NCBI GenBank assembly: GCA_025201805.1
Contig: MU619396.1
Span: 1-64,000, forward strand
DNA: 64,000 bases
From: Parasitella parasitica
Taxonomy: Eukaryota; Mucoromycota; Mucoromycetes; Mucorales; Mucoraceae
Direction: 5' to 3'
A program made the position numbers and the translations under genes. Below the pieces are notes generated by a model. The model searched no databases. It saw nothing but the letters and a program-made list of their open reading frames with translations, and had not been told where the DNA came from. The number at the start of each line of letters is the position of its first letter. Positions within the stretch are counted from its first letter, which is position 1. Shown here piece by piece: positions 1 through 11,850 of this stretch.

Positions 1-189
1 AAAAAAATATGAAGCAGTTGTTCGACAAGGCTGAAACTATAACAAAAGATACTCTAATATAAGGCAAGTATATTGGTATAATTTCGAGTTGATTGCGTTA
101 CTGACTGTCGAGAAAATACGTTTTTTGTTGAAGTGAAAGTGTTTCTACCAGGATAGGGTGGCAAAAAGTGATGGAAAAACGAAAGAGAT

Positions 190-262
190 GCCCTGTTAGC
201 TCAATCGGTAGAGCGTGAGACTTTTAATCTCAAGGCTGCGGGTTCGACCCCCGCATAGGGCT
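190..262 (+). tRNA. tRNA-Lys (anticodon UUU)
   Basis: A 73-nt cloverleaf can be folded by eye. The acceptor arm pairs GCCCTGT with ATAGGGC with one G-T pair, the D arm is GCTC/GAGC, the anticodon loop is CTTTTAA and the T arm is CGGGTTCGACCCCCG. The anticodon TTT reads AAA lysine codons. There is no intron and the discriminator base is T (262). An oligo-T tract follows at 275-282. A second lysine tRNA of nearly the same body lies at 39712-39784. Confidence 0.95.
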
Positions 263-274
263 TCTATTTTACAC

Positions 275-282
275 TTTTTTTT
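275..282 (+). terminator. Pol III oligo-T terminator of tRNA-Lys(UUU)
   Basis: Eight consecutive T residues begin 13 nt after the tRNA 3' end, typical of an RNA polymerase III terminator. A weaker T4 tract (267-270) precedes it. Confidence 0.7.
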
Positions 283-1022
283 ATCAAAAGTGAGACGTTT
301 TATTTGTCGTGGTTGTTTGATGTCTACTGTCGTGTGCAGATAAATATGTTTTAGAGTAGATTTATAGGAAGTATGTAAAATGTTATATATGAGATAAAAG
401 ATACCTTTATTATTTTAAGATACAATTGATATTTATATACTAATTAAAATGGTTACACACAAAGTCTGTGAGCAACTGACACTACTTCAATTACCATACA
501 GTTAAAGTCTAGTAAATCAAAACAACTAGAAAAAAAGAAAAACAGGGCAAAAAAATTTCATTAGTACATACATTCGGGAAGTGCCCAGTTTTAAGGTTAT
601 TAAATTGCTTCTACTCAATTCTTTCCTTGTCATCAAGTTGTGAATCTTGATTCAATCTTTTTGCACTTGTTCATTATTATATATTATTGTGGTGCATATT
701 TTCCCCGTAATACTTTTGATCATTGTAATGCCTTTCCACTCAATTGTTTGTATTTCTATCTATCGAAAAGTACGTAGTTAAAAATATACATTTTTACCAC
801 ATTGTAATGATATATGAACATTAAAAAAAGTATGTTAATACCCTAAATTCCCAATTTGAAGTCCTTAATTGAACATCTTCGGAAACGAAATTCATGAGTG
901 AAATATGGTATCATTCTGTTCAGTGACTGTAGGCGATGTGTTTTCATTTCATGTCAGTATCTTAATATATATAGTTCATATGACAATTTTAAGATGGTAA
1001 AGTAGTAACACCCTTTTGAGAC
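283..1022. other. Intergenic, no gene seen
   Basis: This AT-rich stretch lies between the tRNA and the GNAT gene. No open frame with coding character and no repeat was recognised. Its right end must hold the acetyltransferase promoter. Confidence 0.6.
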
Positions 1023-2182
1023 ATGGAACAATCTATCACCACAGCAAAATATCGTTTCAAAGGTAACATGCCCTACTTGAAATTCATCATCAAATTAAAA
1101 TATTACAATCTATAGCTGACTTGTATAAATCATTTACATTGCAATCTTGCGTGCAAGAAGCGATTACTATTAGTCGAAATATGAGAACAGCATGGACTAG
1201 TTAATCACAAAACTCTAACTTCCAGATTGAAATGTTTCGCTTTTAAAAGCCAGAGGAGAGAGGGAGAAAAAAAAAAGAGTTCTTTGCAATCGTTTTTTCA
1301 GCTAATTGTCTATAGCATGTCTACCTTGGAAATTGCCAATAGAAAAAAAGAAAATAGACTTAGCAGAAGACTCACAGTCAACACACAAGAACCCTATGTC
1401 AGTATTCGCCCCATCATAAAGAGTAAAAAAGTTTTGTTTTTGTTTGACACCTGTCATAATATTTATTTTACTCATAAAAATAACAACTGTACATTGTAGA
1501 GGCCGATAAAGAAGCAGCATACACATTAAGCGAAGCTTATGCAAATAATAGCTTATTAAATTGGGTTACAGGCTCCATCAAAGACCAGAAAAAGAAGTTT
1601 GACATGTATCAAGACATCTTCAAGGTGCTTATTAGAGCTGCTGTTAGTGAGAGCAGAGAATTTGCAGTGCAATTGAATGGATGCAAAGGAGTTTTACTCT
1701 GGTCAGAAGGACACAGCGATATTTTATCAATCGGCAATGTTATGAGTAAAAGAAGACTCTGGGGGAGTTTGGGTGGATTAGCTACAATGCGAGCTACACT
1801 AGTACAGCATCGGCATCTCAGCAAAATGAAACAGAAGCTCATGGCAAAAAGGAACCACCTTTCAATCAATTTTATCGGCGTTTTACCAGCAGAAAGAAGA
1901 CAGCATGTGGGAACGCATCTATTGCAATACGTTCTCCAAAAAGCAGATGAAGCGCAATTGCCTGTATTTGCTGAGGTTTGGGGACAAGATTGCCTAAGTT
2001 GGTTCAAAAAATTTGATTTCTTTGTGCAAGCAGATAAAACTTTCAGTGATAAAGATAATGTTCAGATTTATTATGTGGTTCGTGAACCCAAAACTGATCC
2101 GGGAACACCCAAGATCACAACACCAGCAGACACCATGGCAGCTTTACATTTAGAGCCTCCTCGTGAAGATGCTCTTGTTTAA
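1023..2182 (+). CDS. GNAT-family N-acetyltransferase
   Basis: Exons 1023-1062 and 1500-2182 give 240 residues. The first exon supplies 13 codons plus one base, and the acceptor at 1498-1499 restores the phase exactly, yielding a typical GNAT first strand and helix (YRFKEADKEAAYTLSEAY). Near residue 160 the motif VLPAERRQHVGTHLL matches the acetyl-CoA-binding motif A, followed by a second-helix region and an FDFF strand. The C-terminal 25 residues are proline/threonine rich. The substrate is unknown; the family ranges from small-molecule to protein acetylation. The 437-nt intron is unusually long for this window, so a missed internal exon is possible. The gene converges with the next one: the two stops are 17 bp apart. 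Confidence 0.75.
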
Positions 2183-2199
2183 TTAGAATAGAATGCAAA

Positions 2200-5100
2200 C
2201 TAGTCTTTACTCAACAATAGAGTGGTATTTTGTTCGATATCATCTGTGCTGGAGTCAAACAATGTCTCCCATTGATCTCCAGGGACAATTGCACCAAATA
2301 GCAAAGTCATATTAGCTCCAAGCTACACAATATAAATATATGAATATAATTGCATGTAAATAAAAAATAGTGATTACCTTGTCCAAATCTCGAATAATGT
2401 CCTCCAATACAGTGACATACGCATAATAAAACAAGTATACATGGTCCTTTTCCAATAGTTGCTTGGATTGGACTACAGGCAATTCTCTTAATCTTGTAAT
2501 CAGTGATTCCCAGGCCTTTCTAGCTGGTGGTAAATAGGGTGGTAATGGAGTCTTGAGTCGCATAGCAGACGCCAAAATGTAAAAATAAAGCAGCACATTG
2601 CCCACCATTTCCTTTCTCTCTTGGCTCACAGGCAAAATAAAATCATGCTGAACTTGCTCAAACCAGGCATCTTTGAGGACAACAGTTCGCATGGAAGCAA
2701 ATTTGTCGGTTATATTCTGACAGGAGGCCAAGATATCACTGTAAGTAGCGACAGGGAAAGCACCTTTCAATCGAGGTTCATTAGGCGTTTGCTTCAATAA
2801 TTCTTGCAGTTCCAACAAGGTACGCTGGAGACTCAATTCGACATCCATAAAAACTTGAGAAGCATGCTGTCTTTGCGCATGGATATCTTCCATAACGGTA
2901 GTATTGAGACTGTCGTTAGGTAGAGACCGTTGTGAATAGACAGAGACAAGTCGTTTGTACAACCAAGCCAATCTAAGCAAGAAATCAGAAACACCCTTTC
3001 TTAATTCCACTCTGGCCTCATAAGGCCAGACATAGGCAGTGGCGAGCAAGCCAAAAATGACACCCACAAAAATGGATATACATCGCTGCAACGCTAAATG
3101 GGTCACCTCAATGCGATGTGTTTCTCTATCGTTGTACTTGTTCAACATGACTAGATTGTAGGCGAGTAATGTAAATTGACCAAATTTGCCGTGTTTATGA
3201 TGCAGAATCATCCAAAAATTAGGGATCGAGAACAGCCAGGTGAATAGAATCAAAACATACATATTGTCAGGGAAGATCAAATAAAAACACATGGCTACAA
3301 AACATCCTAATGCAGTAGAGTAAATACGATAGATGGCGACCAAGTTGGTCCCCCCGACGGTGGGTGCCATGACCACCATCAACTATGTAGTAGCACATAT
3401 TAATACATCAAGATAAACAAGATAAACAAGATAAACAAGATAAACAAGATAAACAAGATAAACAAATAAACAAACAAAACTTACAGTAATCAGAGCCCAC
3501 TCCATACGCCATTCACGATACCAAGCGCTTGTCGATTCCAGAAAAGCAGGTGTAGCAAGTATAATTGCTGCAACAGTTGCCTTGATAGCATATCTCATTT
3601 TTTGGAGTTTGAACAGAGAAAACATTCTCCATACCCGAAGAATCATACGTCTCCACTGTGTCTTTGGTATTGGCGTGTGTAGTGTATCCATTTTATGTCT
3701 TTCATTAGGGACAAAGGCAGGCTTCTTGGTTTCCCTGAAATTCATTTTTCTACTAGTGAAGAACTGATAGATCAGTGTACACAATGTTCTCTTTTGTTGC
3801 TTAGCAATAGCCAGAGCTTGAACTGATTCTACAAGGGGTATCAGTTCTCTAGCAAACTCGATCAAGTTGAACACAAAAAAATAGACCAGAAATACGTCTT
3901 CTGATGGGGCATAGCTATTGATGCAAGATGACCCACTTGGGCTGTTTTGCTGATGATGATATCTCAATCGATGGCGATTTAATCGTTTTACGGCTTGACG
4001 TTGGGACACTTCAAAGAGGGCAATGGCTTTGACAAGATTATTCCGAAGTGTTTCATGGCTGGGCCCAGCTTTGGGTTTTTTCGAAAAATCATTCTGTAAA
4101 TGTAGAATAGTTTGTTTACATGTATAGGCAAGTGATTTCAAGGGTTGACGAATTGTATGAATAAATTCAATCAGAGTGCCATCCTCATCTTGTTCGCTGT
4201 GGTTATGATGGTTGGGTAGCTTGAAAAACTCGTCTTCGTTTTCGCTCTTGGTGCTCTGTCGTCGTTGTTGGTGCTTCTGGCGTTTGATCTCACCTTCTAG
4301 TTTACGACGATGATGGTCCGCTTTGATATTCCAAGTCTCTTTGGGGTTCTTTTTTGTTTTACCAACCGTAGTGCGAGAAGAAGTAGGCTTTTTGGAGTTC
4401 CTTGTACCATCTTGCTGCATCAATTCAAATTGCAATCCGCAGCTGCTTCTAAGTCCACCCATAGATTGAGCTAATCGCTGCATGCTTTTTACAACGTTAT
4501 CATACTCTTTTGTGCAGCCTCTTATCTCATCATTCCAAATGACTTCGAGTTTTGCTTCAGCCAGAGACTTTTGCAAGGATGTGAAACTCGCCCGATGTGA
4601 CTCAATGGCGGTTTTGAGGGAGTTGTTTGCTTTGAATTCAGGGAGATCGTCATCCAGCAAAAACGTTTTGGTCAACAGTTTCAAAAGGACCCTGTACGAC
4701 ATCAGAGTAGCTTCCAAATCCTGTCTGTAAAACATCAAAAATTAATATGCATACGGACATGTGTTGTCATATATACTCACTTTAGCTTTTTACTTGCTGA
4801 TACAGGCCAGAACAAAATGCAACATGAAACCGTAACCAAAGTACCTGTAGCCACCGCAGACGTGATCTGCTCAATCCGAGTTGTATCGAAGTCTCCTCTG
4901 TTTGCAGATCCCTCCCGTACAACAATAATGAATATAATGATGAAACATAAACTCGAGGCTAAAATACCAGAGAGGTATAAATATTAAATTTGCAAATATT
5001 TACAGATCCTTACCTGTAGCAACGGGCGGTTTATTCCAATGTGCCTTGAAAAACGCAACAATAAATGTTGAGCCGGCTAGCCAGAAACCCAAAGAAATAA

Positions 5101-5979
5101 TATGCGCAATATTGAACATGTTGCGATCCACAAAAAAATCAGTTGTCAGCATGGATCCCAAGCACACTACCAACGCAAATAGCGTATATCCCCATCCATA
5201 AAGCGAAGCTTCTACCATGCCGCCCAATGATTTAGCAGGATTAAAGAATACTGTTGCTGTGGCGACAAGATGGCTTGAGACATGATTGTAACCGATAAGT
5301 GCATTCATTGCAGGCACAAACGTGAACAATGAACCCAACAGGTAGGCAAAACTACATTTTAGGACAACTCGTTGCTTTGAAGTTAATTCAAAATTGGATA
5401 GCCAGCCTTTCTTTTGCTTCTTGTTGACGGAAGTGTACTGCTGTGCCAATTGCTTGTACCGCTTTTGCTTTCTTGTAGAGTTGTCAGAGGAATCGTCATC
5501 GTCACTGTCTTCATTAGATGTCGTGGATGAATCGACATCATACTGCATCTCTTGCTGAATGCTTGCATAGGATTTCTTGGGATTCTTTTGTTGTAATAAG
5601 GGTGTTTTATCATCCAGCGTTTCTTGGCTAATATTGGGTTAGCTTGCATGCCTAATGTTTGTCATACTTGATCGTACCTTTCCTTTCGGAGCTGATTATA
5701 ATGATTCGACTCTTGCTGAGCATGCGGGTCTTCTTGCTCCTCTTCTTCTTGCTCATCAAGATCATCCGGCAAGGTAGATAGTGACACAGTTCTTTTTTGT
5801 AAAGTACCATCATCTAATACTACATCAAATGCGCTGTAAGCAGAAGGTGATGCTGTAGGTATTGATCCTATAAATGCATCAAATGGAGGCGAGATATTAT
5901 CATGCATTGTTATAGGACAGGGTATGGGAGCCGCATTCCGTGGCAGCCTCTTTAGATCCTCTGATGATGGATCAGACAT
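2200..5979 (-). CDS. BRE4/ArAE-type multispan membrane protein (fusaric acid resistance-like)
   Basis: Six exons on the minus strand (5979-5678, 5627-5014, 4958-4781, 4724-3485, 3382-2378, 2322-2200) keep phase throughout and give 1,153 residues. The layout is an acidic, disordered N-terminus, a first block of about six membrane segments (about 188-365), a long hydrophilic middle with Lys/Arg/Gln-rich parts, a second FUSC-like membrane block (about 735-900), and a cytosolic helical C-terminus. This duplicated half-transporter architecture matches fungal Bre4 and aromatic-acid-exporter-like proteins; yeast relatives are linked to brefeldin A sensitivity and endomembrane transport. The transported substrate is unknown. 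The fourth intron carries a 9-bp tandem repeat. It is divergent from SHR3, 208 bp apart. Confidence 0.85.
3412..3465 (-). repeat. 9-bp tandem repeat inside an intron
   Basis: Six perfect copies of GATAAACAA (plus strand) lie in the intron 3383-3484 of the BRE4-like gene, followed by decayed copies. On the coding strand the array has no stop codon and would read as a repeated Tyr-Leu-Val tripeptide if retained. Confidence 0.95.
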
Positions 5980-6187
5980 TCTTTTTCAAGAGAAGGAGAA
6001 AGAGGAAGAAGAGAGGGAAAAAAAAGAGGGGGTGGGGGGTTGAAGTATTTCATCATGATTTAGAGTTTCATAATGCTAGATTAAAAAGTATGAGTGGCTT
6101 GTTGGTCATACATAAATAAACGACCTTCAAATGAATTACCCAAATTGTCTTTCTTTCATCCACTTACCACACATTGGGAATATACAA

Positions 6188-6898
6188 ATGGCTAAAGAAC
6201 GCATGCAATCTGCCAAAGTGGTTCTCATCCTCTGCTCATGTTTTTTTGCTTATGGCGTAGGTATACCATCATTGAGACGCGCTGTCAAACTCGACTAACT
6301 GGAATACAACAGACTTATTGGTCTGATTGGTCCTTTGATTACTATTTCTTATGGGCAAATCTAGCTGATCATCCAAGCGCAATTGCCAGAGCCACAGTAA
6401 GTCTCCGGTGCGTTTTTCTATCATGATAGTAATAGTCATCTTCATACAACATAGCAATACTATGCCAATCAACTGGACGCTCCCGATATTATCAAATACA
6501 TCCCTTTTGCTAATTTAATCATTGCCGCTGTAGGCCTCTCTGCTGGTTTAGCCAACATGACTGACGGCAACATTTTGTTTGATGGAGCCTCTTTAGTCTT
6601 GATGCTTTTTGCTCTTTCGACTTACGCCACATCAGTCAAGCCAGGTAAGCACAATATGTTTAATATTGCATTGTAATCTTAATTGTTTTACATAGCCATC
6701 AAGAACATTTCGGAAACTGATGTCGTAAATGAGTTATCTAAAAATTTGAAGAATATCGCAGCAGCACATTTTATCATTACACTAGCCATCACTGGTATTG
6801 TTGGATTGCAGATTACCCATTACGTTTTAAACAAAAGAGCCGATAATGCTGAACGAGCAGAAGTTACTGCTGCGGCTGCCGCCAGGAAATCTGAATAA
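6188..6898 (+). CDS. SHR3: SHR3-family ER packaging chaperone for amino acid permeases
   Basis: Exons 6188-6256, 6313-6396, 6455-6644 and 6696-6898 give 181 residues. Four hydrophobic segments are visible. Between segments one and two lies a luminal piece with DYYFLW, matching the conserved DYHxLW region of yeast Shr3, and then a segment rich in small residues with NMTDGN. The tail is short, charged and Ala-rich, much shorter than the Lys-rich tail of yeast Shr3. In yeast, Shr3 sits in the ER membrane and prevents aggregation of amino acid permeases so they can enter COPII vesicles. A permease of a likely client class is encoded at 35117-37193. The first donor (gtaggt) was chosen because it is the one that keeps phase. 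Confidence 0.85.
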
Positions 6899-6924
6899 TT
6901 GTGTATATGTTGTACCATAATAAA

Positions 6925-8212
6925 TCATTCTTTATTAATTTCGCTAGCTATAGCCAAAAGTGCTTTTCCTGCAGTTTCAAAATCATCAAGATCTAGGTAG
7001 ATCTGTCCGCAAAGCCTAACCCACCAAGCACCATTATTCTTGCAAACAGATCCCATCGTGGCATGTTCGTAAATCAACTTATGTAAAAAGATATTGACAA
7101 TATCAGTGTCTGATTTGGTGGTTGTTGCTTTAATCGGTATTTCAACATTGACCATGTTAGCTGTGAGTGTTTTAGTCGAGTTCTCCAAAACTCTGGTGCC
7201 TAGAATATCAGCAACGAGTGCGCCGCCTTTGACAGCAAGACCATGGCAATAATCATTAATGGCCTGTTCGCCACCCAAGGATTCACGGTATTTTAATGCA
7301 GCTTCAACACAGAGATAGGGCGAGGTATCAAGAGTAGGAGGGATATGCTCTGTGGAAAAAGACGAGTAATCCGTACCTTTCGTATGATGCTCGTAGTTCA
7401 AGGTGATGGTTGTAGGATGAACATAGCCTTGGTTACGCTTGGGGACATAAAGTATTGAACAGCCACGAGGCGTATAGAGCCATTTGTGGCAATTGGAAAA
7501 GAAAAAGTCTGCATCCAGCGCCTCCATATCTAATGCTATGTGACCCATAGCATGAGCGCCATCAATTAAAGCCAAAATGTTGTTCTTTTGAACTAATTTA
7601 GTGAGCCTTTCAAAAGGTAAACGGACGCCAGGTAAAGAGGATAACGCATCAATTACAGCCATAACAATTTCGGGTTCATTCGGCTTTGAATGTTCTTGTT
7701 CAATAACGTGTTTGGTTAGCTCTACAATTTCAGCATCTTCCAAAGGAAAATTTAAATCAATTTTCACCAATTGTACACTGTATTGGTCTCGCAAAAACTC
7801 CAAAGTCTTATTGACGTTGATGTAGCCTGTTTGATACTACCAATTGCGTGAGCAACAAAAGCTTAATTACCGTATACAAGATGATACTCACATATAGAAT
7901 CTTGTCTCCAGATTTGAAAGGAAAGCTCCGAAGCACATTGTTTGCTCCTTGCGATGCATTTGGAAGAAATGCGAGGTCTGTATAATCGCAGTTAATGAAT
8001 TGACCTATCAATTTCAAATTATTTTCAAGCAAAGGGTGCTGTTCAAAACGGTTCCATCGGTCAGGATGTTCTTCAGCCTTATCTTGGTATCCTCGAAGAA
8101 TGGGCTTGATGATATTAGGATATGTGCCGTAGGAACCATGGTTTAAAGGCGTATATCCTGCCTGAAATGAGAATTCAGAACGAAAAGATTTACCAAATTT
8201 GGGAATGGTCAT
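6925..8212 (-). CDS. Class V aminotransferase-like PLP enzyme (isopenicillin N epimerase / Egt2-like)
   Basis: Exons 8212-7892 and 7836-6925 give 410 residues. The N-terminus has LNHGSYGTYP, the start of the class V fold; the PLP ring-binding Asp is in LIDGAHAMG (about 199), and the Schiff-base Lys is in SNCHKWLY (about 225). This family contains cysteine desulfhydrases, isopenicillin N epimerase-like enzymes and fungal Egt2, the C-S lyase that finishes ergothioneine synthesis. The sequence does not discriminate between them, and no second ergothioneine gene is in the window. It converges with SHR3, with 26 bp between the stops. Confidence 0.85.
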
Positions 8213-8658
8213 ATTACAATATATATATGAATGGTATGTAAGTAAGAAAATAGCCCTATGTTATATAGTATTTATAAAGATAGATATTTTCAACGTTAGT
8301 ATGATATGCAACACAAGACCTCAACGGCATAATCGAGTTCGTGGGGAATAAGTCACCTCCATTCATCAATGTTGGCACTTTTCTTGATCTTATGATAATG
8401 ATTCAGGTACATCTACTAGTGATATATATTGGTGAGGCTGCATTTACATGAAAATCACTTGTTGGTGTTACTTGAAGACCATTGCTTTGCATGGTTCAGA
8501 TCAGTATAGATACGATAGTTACGAATTGATACAAACTGCGTTTTCAGGTCTTAAAACTATCAGATATACGATGATTTGTTTAATGTGCTATGCTTGGATA
8601 ACCAATTTAACAGACTCAGTTAAAGTAGTTTTCGCAGAATTGCCGTTCATTTCTCTCT

Positions 8659-8689
<31 letters not shown>

Positions 8690-9479
8690 CAAATAAAAAG
8701 TTACTTTTGAGGCCGATGGAAAGAATCAATGTGTTCTCATTACAGAAACGTTTGTATGTTTTCCCTAAAATTAACAATGTGCTGGATCAACTTTTTTGTT
8801 GCAATGGGAAGATTCCATTATCCAATATGTTAAAGCCAGATGTAACACCAATATAGACTAATATCAAGTGCAGCAGTAACTTTGGAATTTTCGATGAAAG
8901 AATGAGAATTACAACACCATTTCCATGGTACTGTTTAGTTTGGTACGTTTTATTGTTGAGATTGATCCAAGCACATTATAGGCTGATGTGGCATATCAAA
9001 TTGTAGGTTCATGCCCTGACAGTTGATGAAATCTGCCTTGTCTTGATATTGCTATGTAGTACGAGATTTTACGCTATTCCGCGACAACAGTGGGATATAT
9101 TATACTTGTGCGTATATGACACACAATCTTACAATATATTCTTAGTAGACCAGGATACGTAGTCCTTGTTTTAGGAATTAATAATGTCTAAAGAAGTGGG
9201 GAGATGTAACAGCAGTGTGTATAATATATACAATATTAGTAGTATTCTTTTTATACAAAATTAGTTGTTTTAGCAACACTGATTCATCAGAAGAGATCGT
9301 TTTTTACATTCCAATGGAGGGTTATTATATTTTCCACGAGCTGGGGAAGTGATACGAGGACAAAAAGTTTAAATGATGAGATCCAGGAAATAGGGTAGAT
9401 TGTACCTATACCAAATGTTATATTTTACATTATATTGATAGTAGATTATTATTTTATGATCTGACGTTTTTTAATCGTG

Positions 9480-9870
9480 ATACGACTTTAGAATTGCTAT
9501 ATCACCTCCTCTGGCCATTTTTTATCCCAAAACTCATATATTAAGATTTTCAATTTTTAAATTTGAGATAACAACCTTCTAGATCATTTTTAGGTACATA
9601 TATGAAATCCAATGAATACTAGTACGATAACTAGTTTTCCAGATTCCAATACCTAACATTCTTGTTGTCGAAATATTGCCAAAACCAGATTTTGCAGATT
9701 TTACAGCATATGTTCTTATAACAAGTATATTATTTTGCAATTAAATCATGTTCAAGTTTCTAAGTAAAGTATTTAAGCATGGTTTGACACACCTACTGGT
9801 ATTAAATATGTTGTATTCAAGCTCGAATTCGACAAGATTCAGCCAATTTTGTCTTTTTACGGTAAATTTG
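9480..9870 (+). repeat. Diverged direct repeat, copy 1
   Basis: Aligned by eye to 10930-11300: shared landmarks are a TTTTTAGGTAC box, TAGTAYGATAACT, an AAAYTGCCAAAAC-like box, AGCATAT, and a CTRGTATKAATA box in the same order. I estimate roughly 65-70 percent identity. Boundaries are approximate. Confidence 0.45.
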
Positions 9871-10929
9871 GTCAGCCTATTTCTCAACAAACCACTAAGA
9901 CACTTTGGCTTGAGTTATTATTAAAATCTTTTTGAAACTTAATTCTCTACTAGATGTATAAGTTTTTAGATAGAAATGTAAAAAAAAAAATATTTTTTCA
10001 TGTTTTTAGCAGAGGCCTGATTTATTTTTATAACTTTCAAAGCAGAAAAAAGTATTCGAAGATGCATTATATAGCAATATAAACATAGAACTACAAAATA
10101 GCTACGGAATGGTTTTTGTTTGGTTAAAAAATGTCAATTTTTGAGCGAGATAATGGCGAAAAACAGTATGGTTTTTTACCCTTTTGAATGGCTCCATTTT
10201 GGCCCTATAAGTCTAGGGACGAAAAAATGTTGATTGGTTTTGGTCGAGTCAAAATTTTAATTTTTGGAAGAAATAATAAAGCTAAAGTCATAAACAAGAT
10301 ATTGACGGGTAGGTATTGACAAGATGGTTTGTTTGTTTAACTTTATAAAGCTGAATGTGCTCAAAAAATGCTTGATTTTACTCAAAAACTATCAAAAAGG
10401 GCGTTTTTTGAATTTTTGAAAATTGGTAGTAAAAAAATGTGTTTGCATGGTCTTGTAATTTATATGGTTAAACGCAGAATTTATTTATTGTCATAAAACG
10501 TTTAAAACACATATCCAACATACCTATTACTTTCTCGAGATATCTAGCAATGAACTCTGCAAAAAAAGCTGCGAATCTGGTTTGGGCCAAATGGAAACAC
10601 ACTGCTGAGATTAAATCTACAGCCTAGATGATTTTGTCGCTGTAAATGAGTGCACTGCCTATTTTCAGTTGAGGAGCGAAGCATGGCTCTAATATATAAC
10701 TTGACTATGTCTCAATATGAATCGATAGCTGAAATAATGCATAATATAGGCTCAAAACCATTTTTATATATCTTTATTTTGGGATGAAATAAATACCAAC
10801 AAATCTGAAATATATCCCATTTCCCCGCTTAAAACCATAATTGGCAATCTCTAATATCTTTGCAAACTATTAAGCGATAGCGGTTCAACCTCTAGCTATG
10901 ATCTTTTTCTTTTGAAATATCTTACAACA

Positions 10930-11300
10930 TGTCCGAGTCTCATGTACCTCTGACCACTTTTCAGAGTTTGCCATGTTTAGACATCAAATTCGACTTTCAG
11001 TTTTCAACTTTGGGTCGGTCTTCAGGGTAATTTTTAGGTACGAATTTGGGGTCCTAACTAAGTAGTATGATAACTGTACCTCACTACGTTTTCAGATCCT
11101 CGATATCTATCATTGCTATCGAGAAACTGCCAAAACAAGGTTTTTTTTGATGATTTATAGCATATAGGCCTATAGCAAGTTTTAAACAAGATAAAGATTG
11201 ATCAAGGCATAGCTCTAGTATGAATAGAGGTTATATCTTTTGTGTCAAGAAAAGTCTCCAGTTTCGTATCTGGTTTTGTTCAGAAAGTCTTTATCATGGT
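10930..11300 (+). repeat. Diverged direct repeat, copy 2
   Basis: This is the best-preserved copy, matching copy 1 over its length and copy 3 over its last 100-200 bases. The part from about 11197 has the same ordered boxes as 11667 onward (ATTGAT, CTAGTATGAATAGAG, TATATCTT, GTCAA, AAAAGTCT, TTCAGAAA, GTCTTTA). Confidence 0.5.
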
Positions 11301-11659
11301 AAAGTAACACATTTATATACAAAATTTTAGTGGCGCCCTTTATATTGGTAAAAAAGAGATTGTTGTATCCATATAAAGGCTACATATGTCACATCTAACA
11401 TAGTTACGATGTACGGATCGTAATATTCATTATCGATAGTTCTTTTAAAAATAAGGAATAAGCTACGAGTTGTAATTGAACCAGTTGCAAGGTTCTAGGC
11501 TTATTCAAACGTTACATCAAGATCAGATTGTGGGATGTCTGGAATATATCTGGAATATATCCTACCCAATCTTCTCTTTAATAAATAGAAGAATAGGTCT
11601 GTCCTGGAAATGCTGTGATTTAATAATGGTTGACACTTCTTGTCAAACATCAGATGTTA

Positions 11660-11850
11660 TGTAGATAAACATTGATTAGGATTTATTTTAGTATAAATAG
11701 AGATCATATCTTATGTCAATAAAAGTCTTCAATTTTGTGTCTTGTTTCATTCAGAAAAAGTCTTTATTACTTCTTTCATATAAGATTTACACAACGTTTC
11801 GCTGTGCCCTTTTACACTGGCACAACAATCAGGGTCATCAATCACATAAT
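11660..11850 (+). repeat. Diverged direct repeat, copy 3 (partial)
   Basis: It matches the distal part of copy 2 with many transitions and a few small indels. Similarity continues weakly to a shared GTGCCCTTT/GCGCCCTTT box. Confidence 0.55.

Noticed and set aside
8448-8696. 82-codon plus-strand frame ending in a poly-T run
   Set aside because: Low-complexity end translated from T homopolymer, no family, AT-driven composition.
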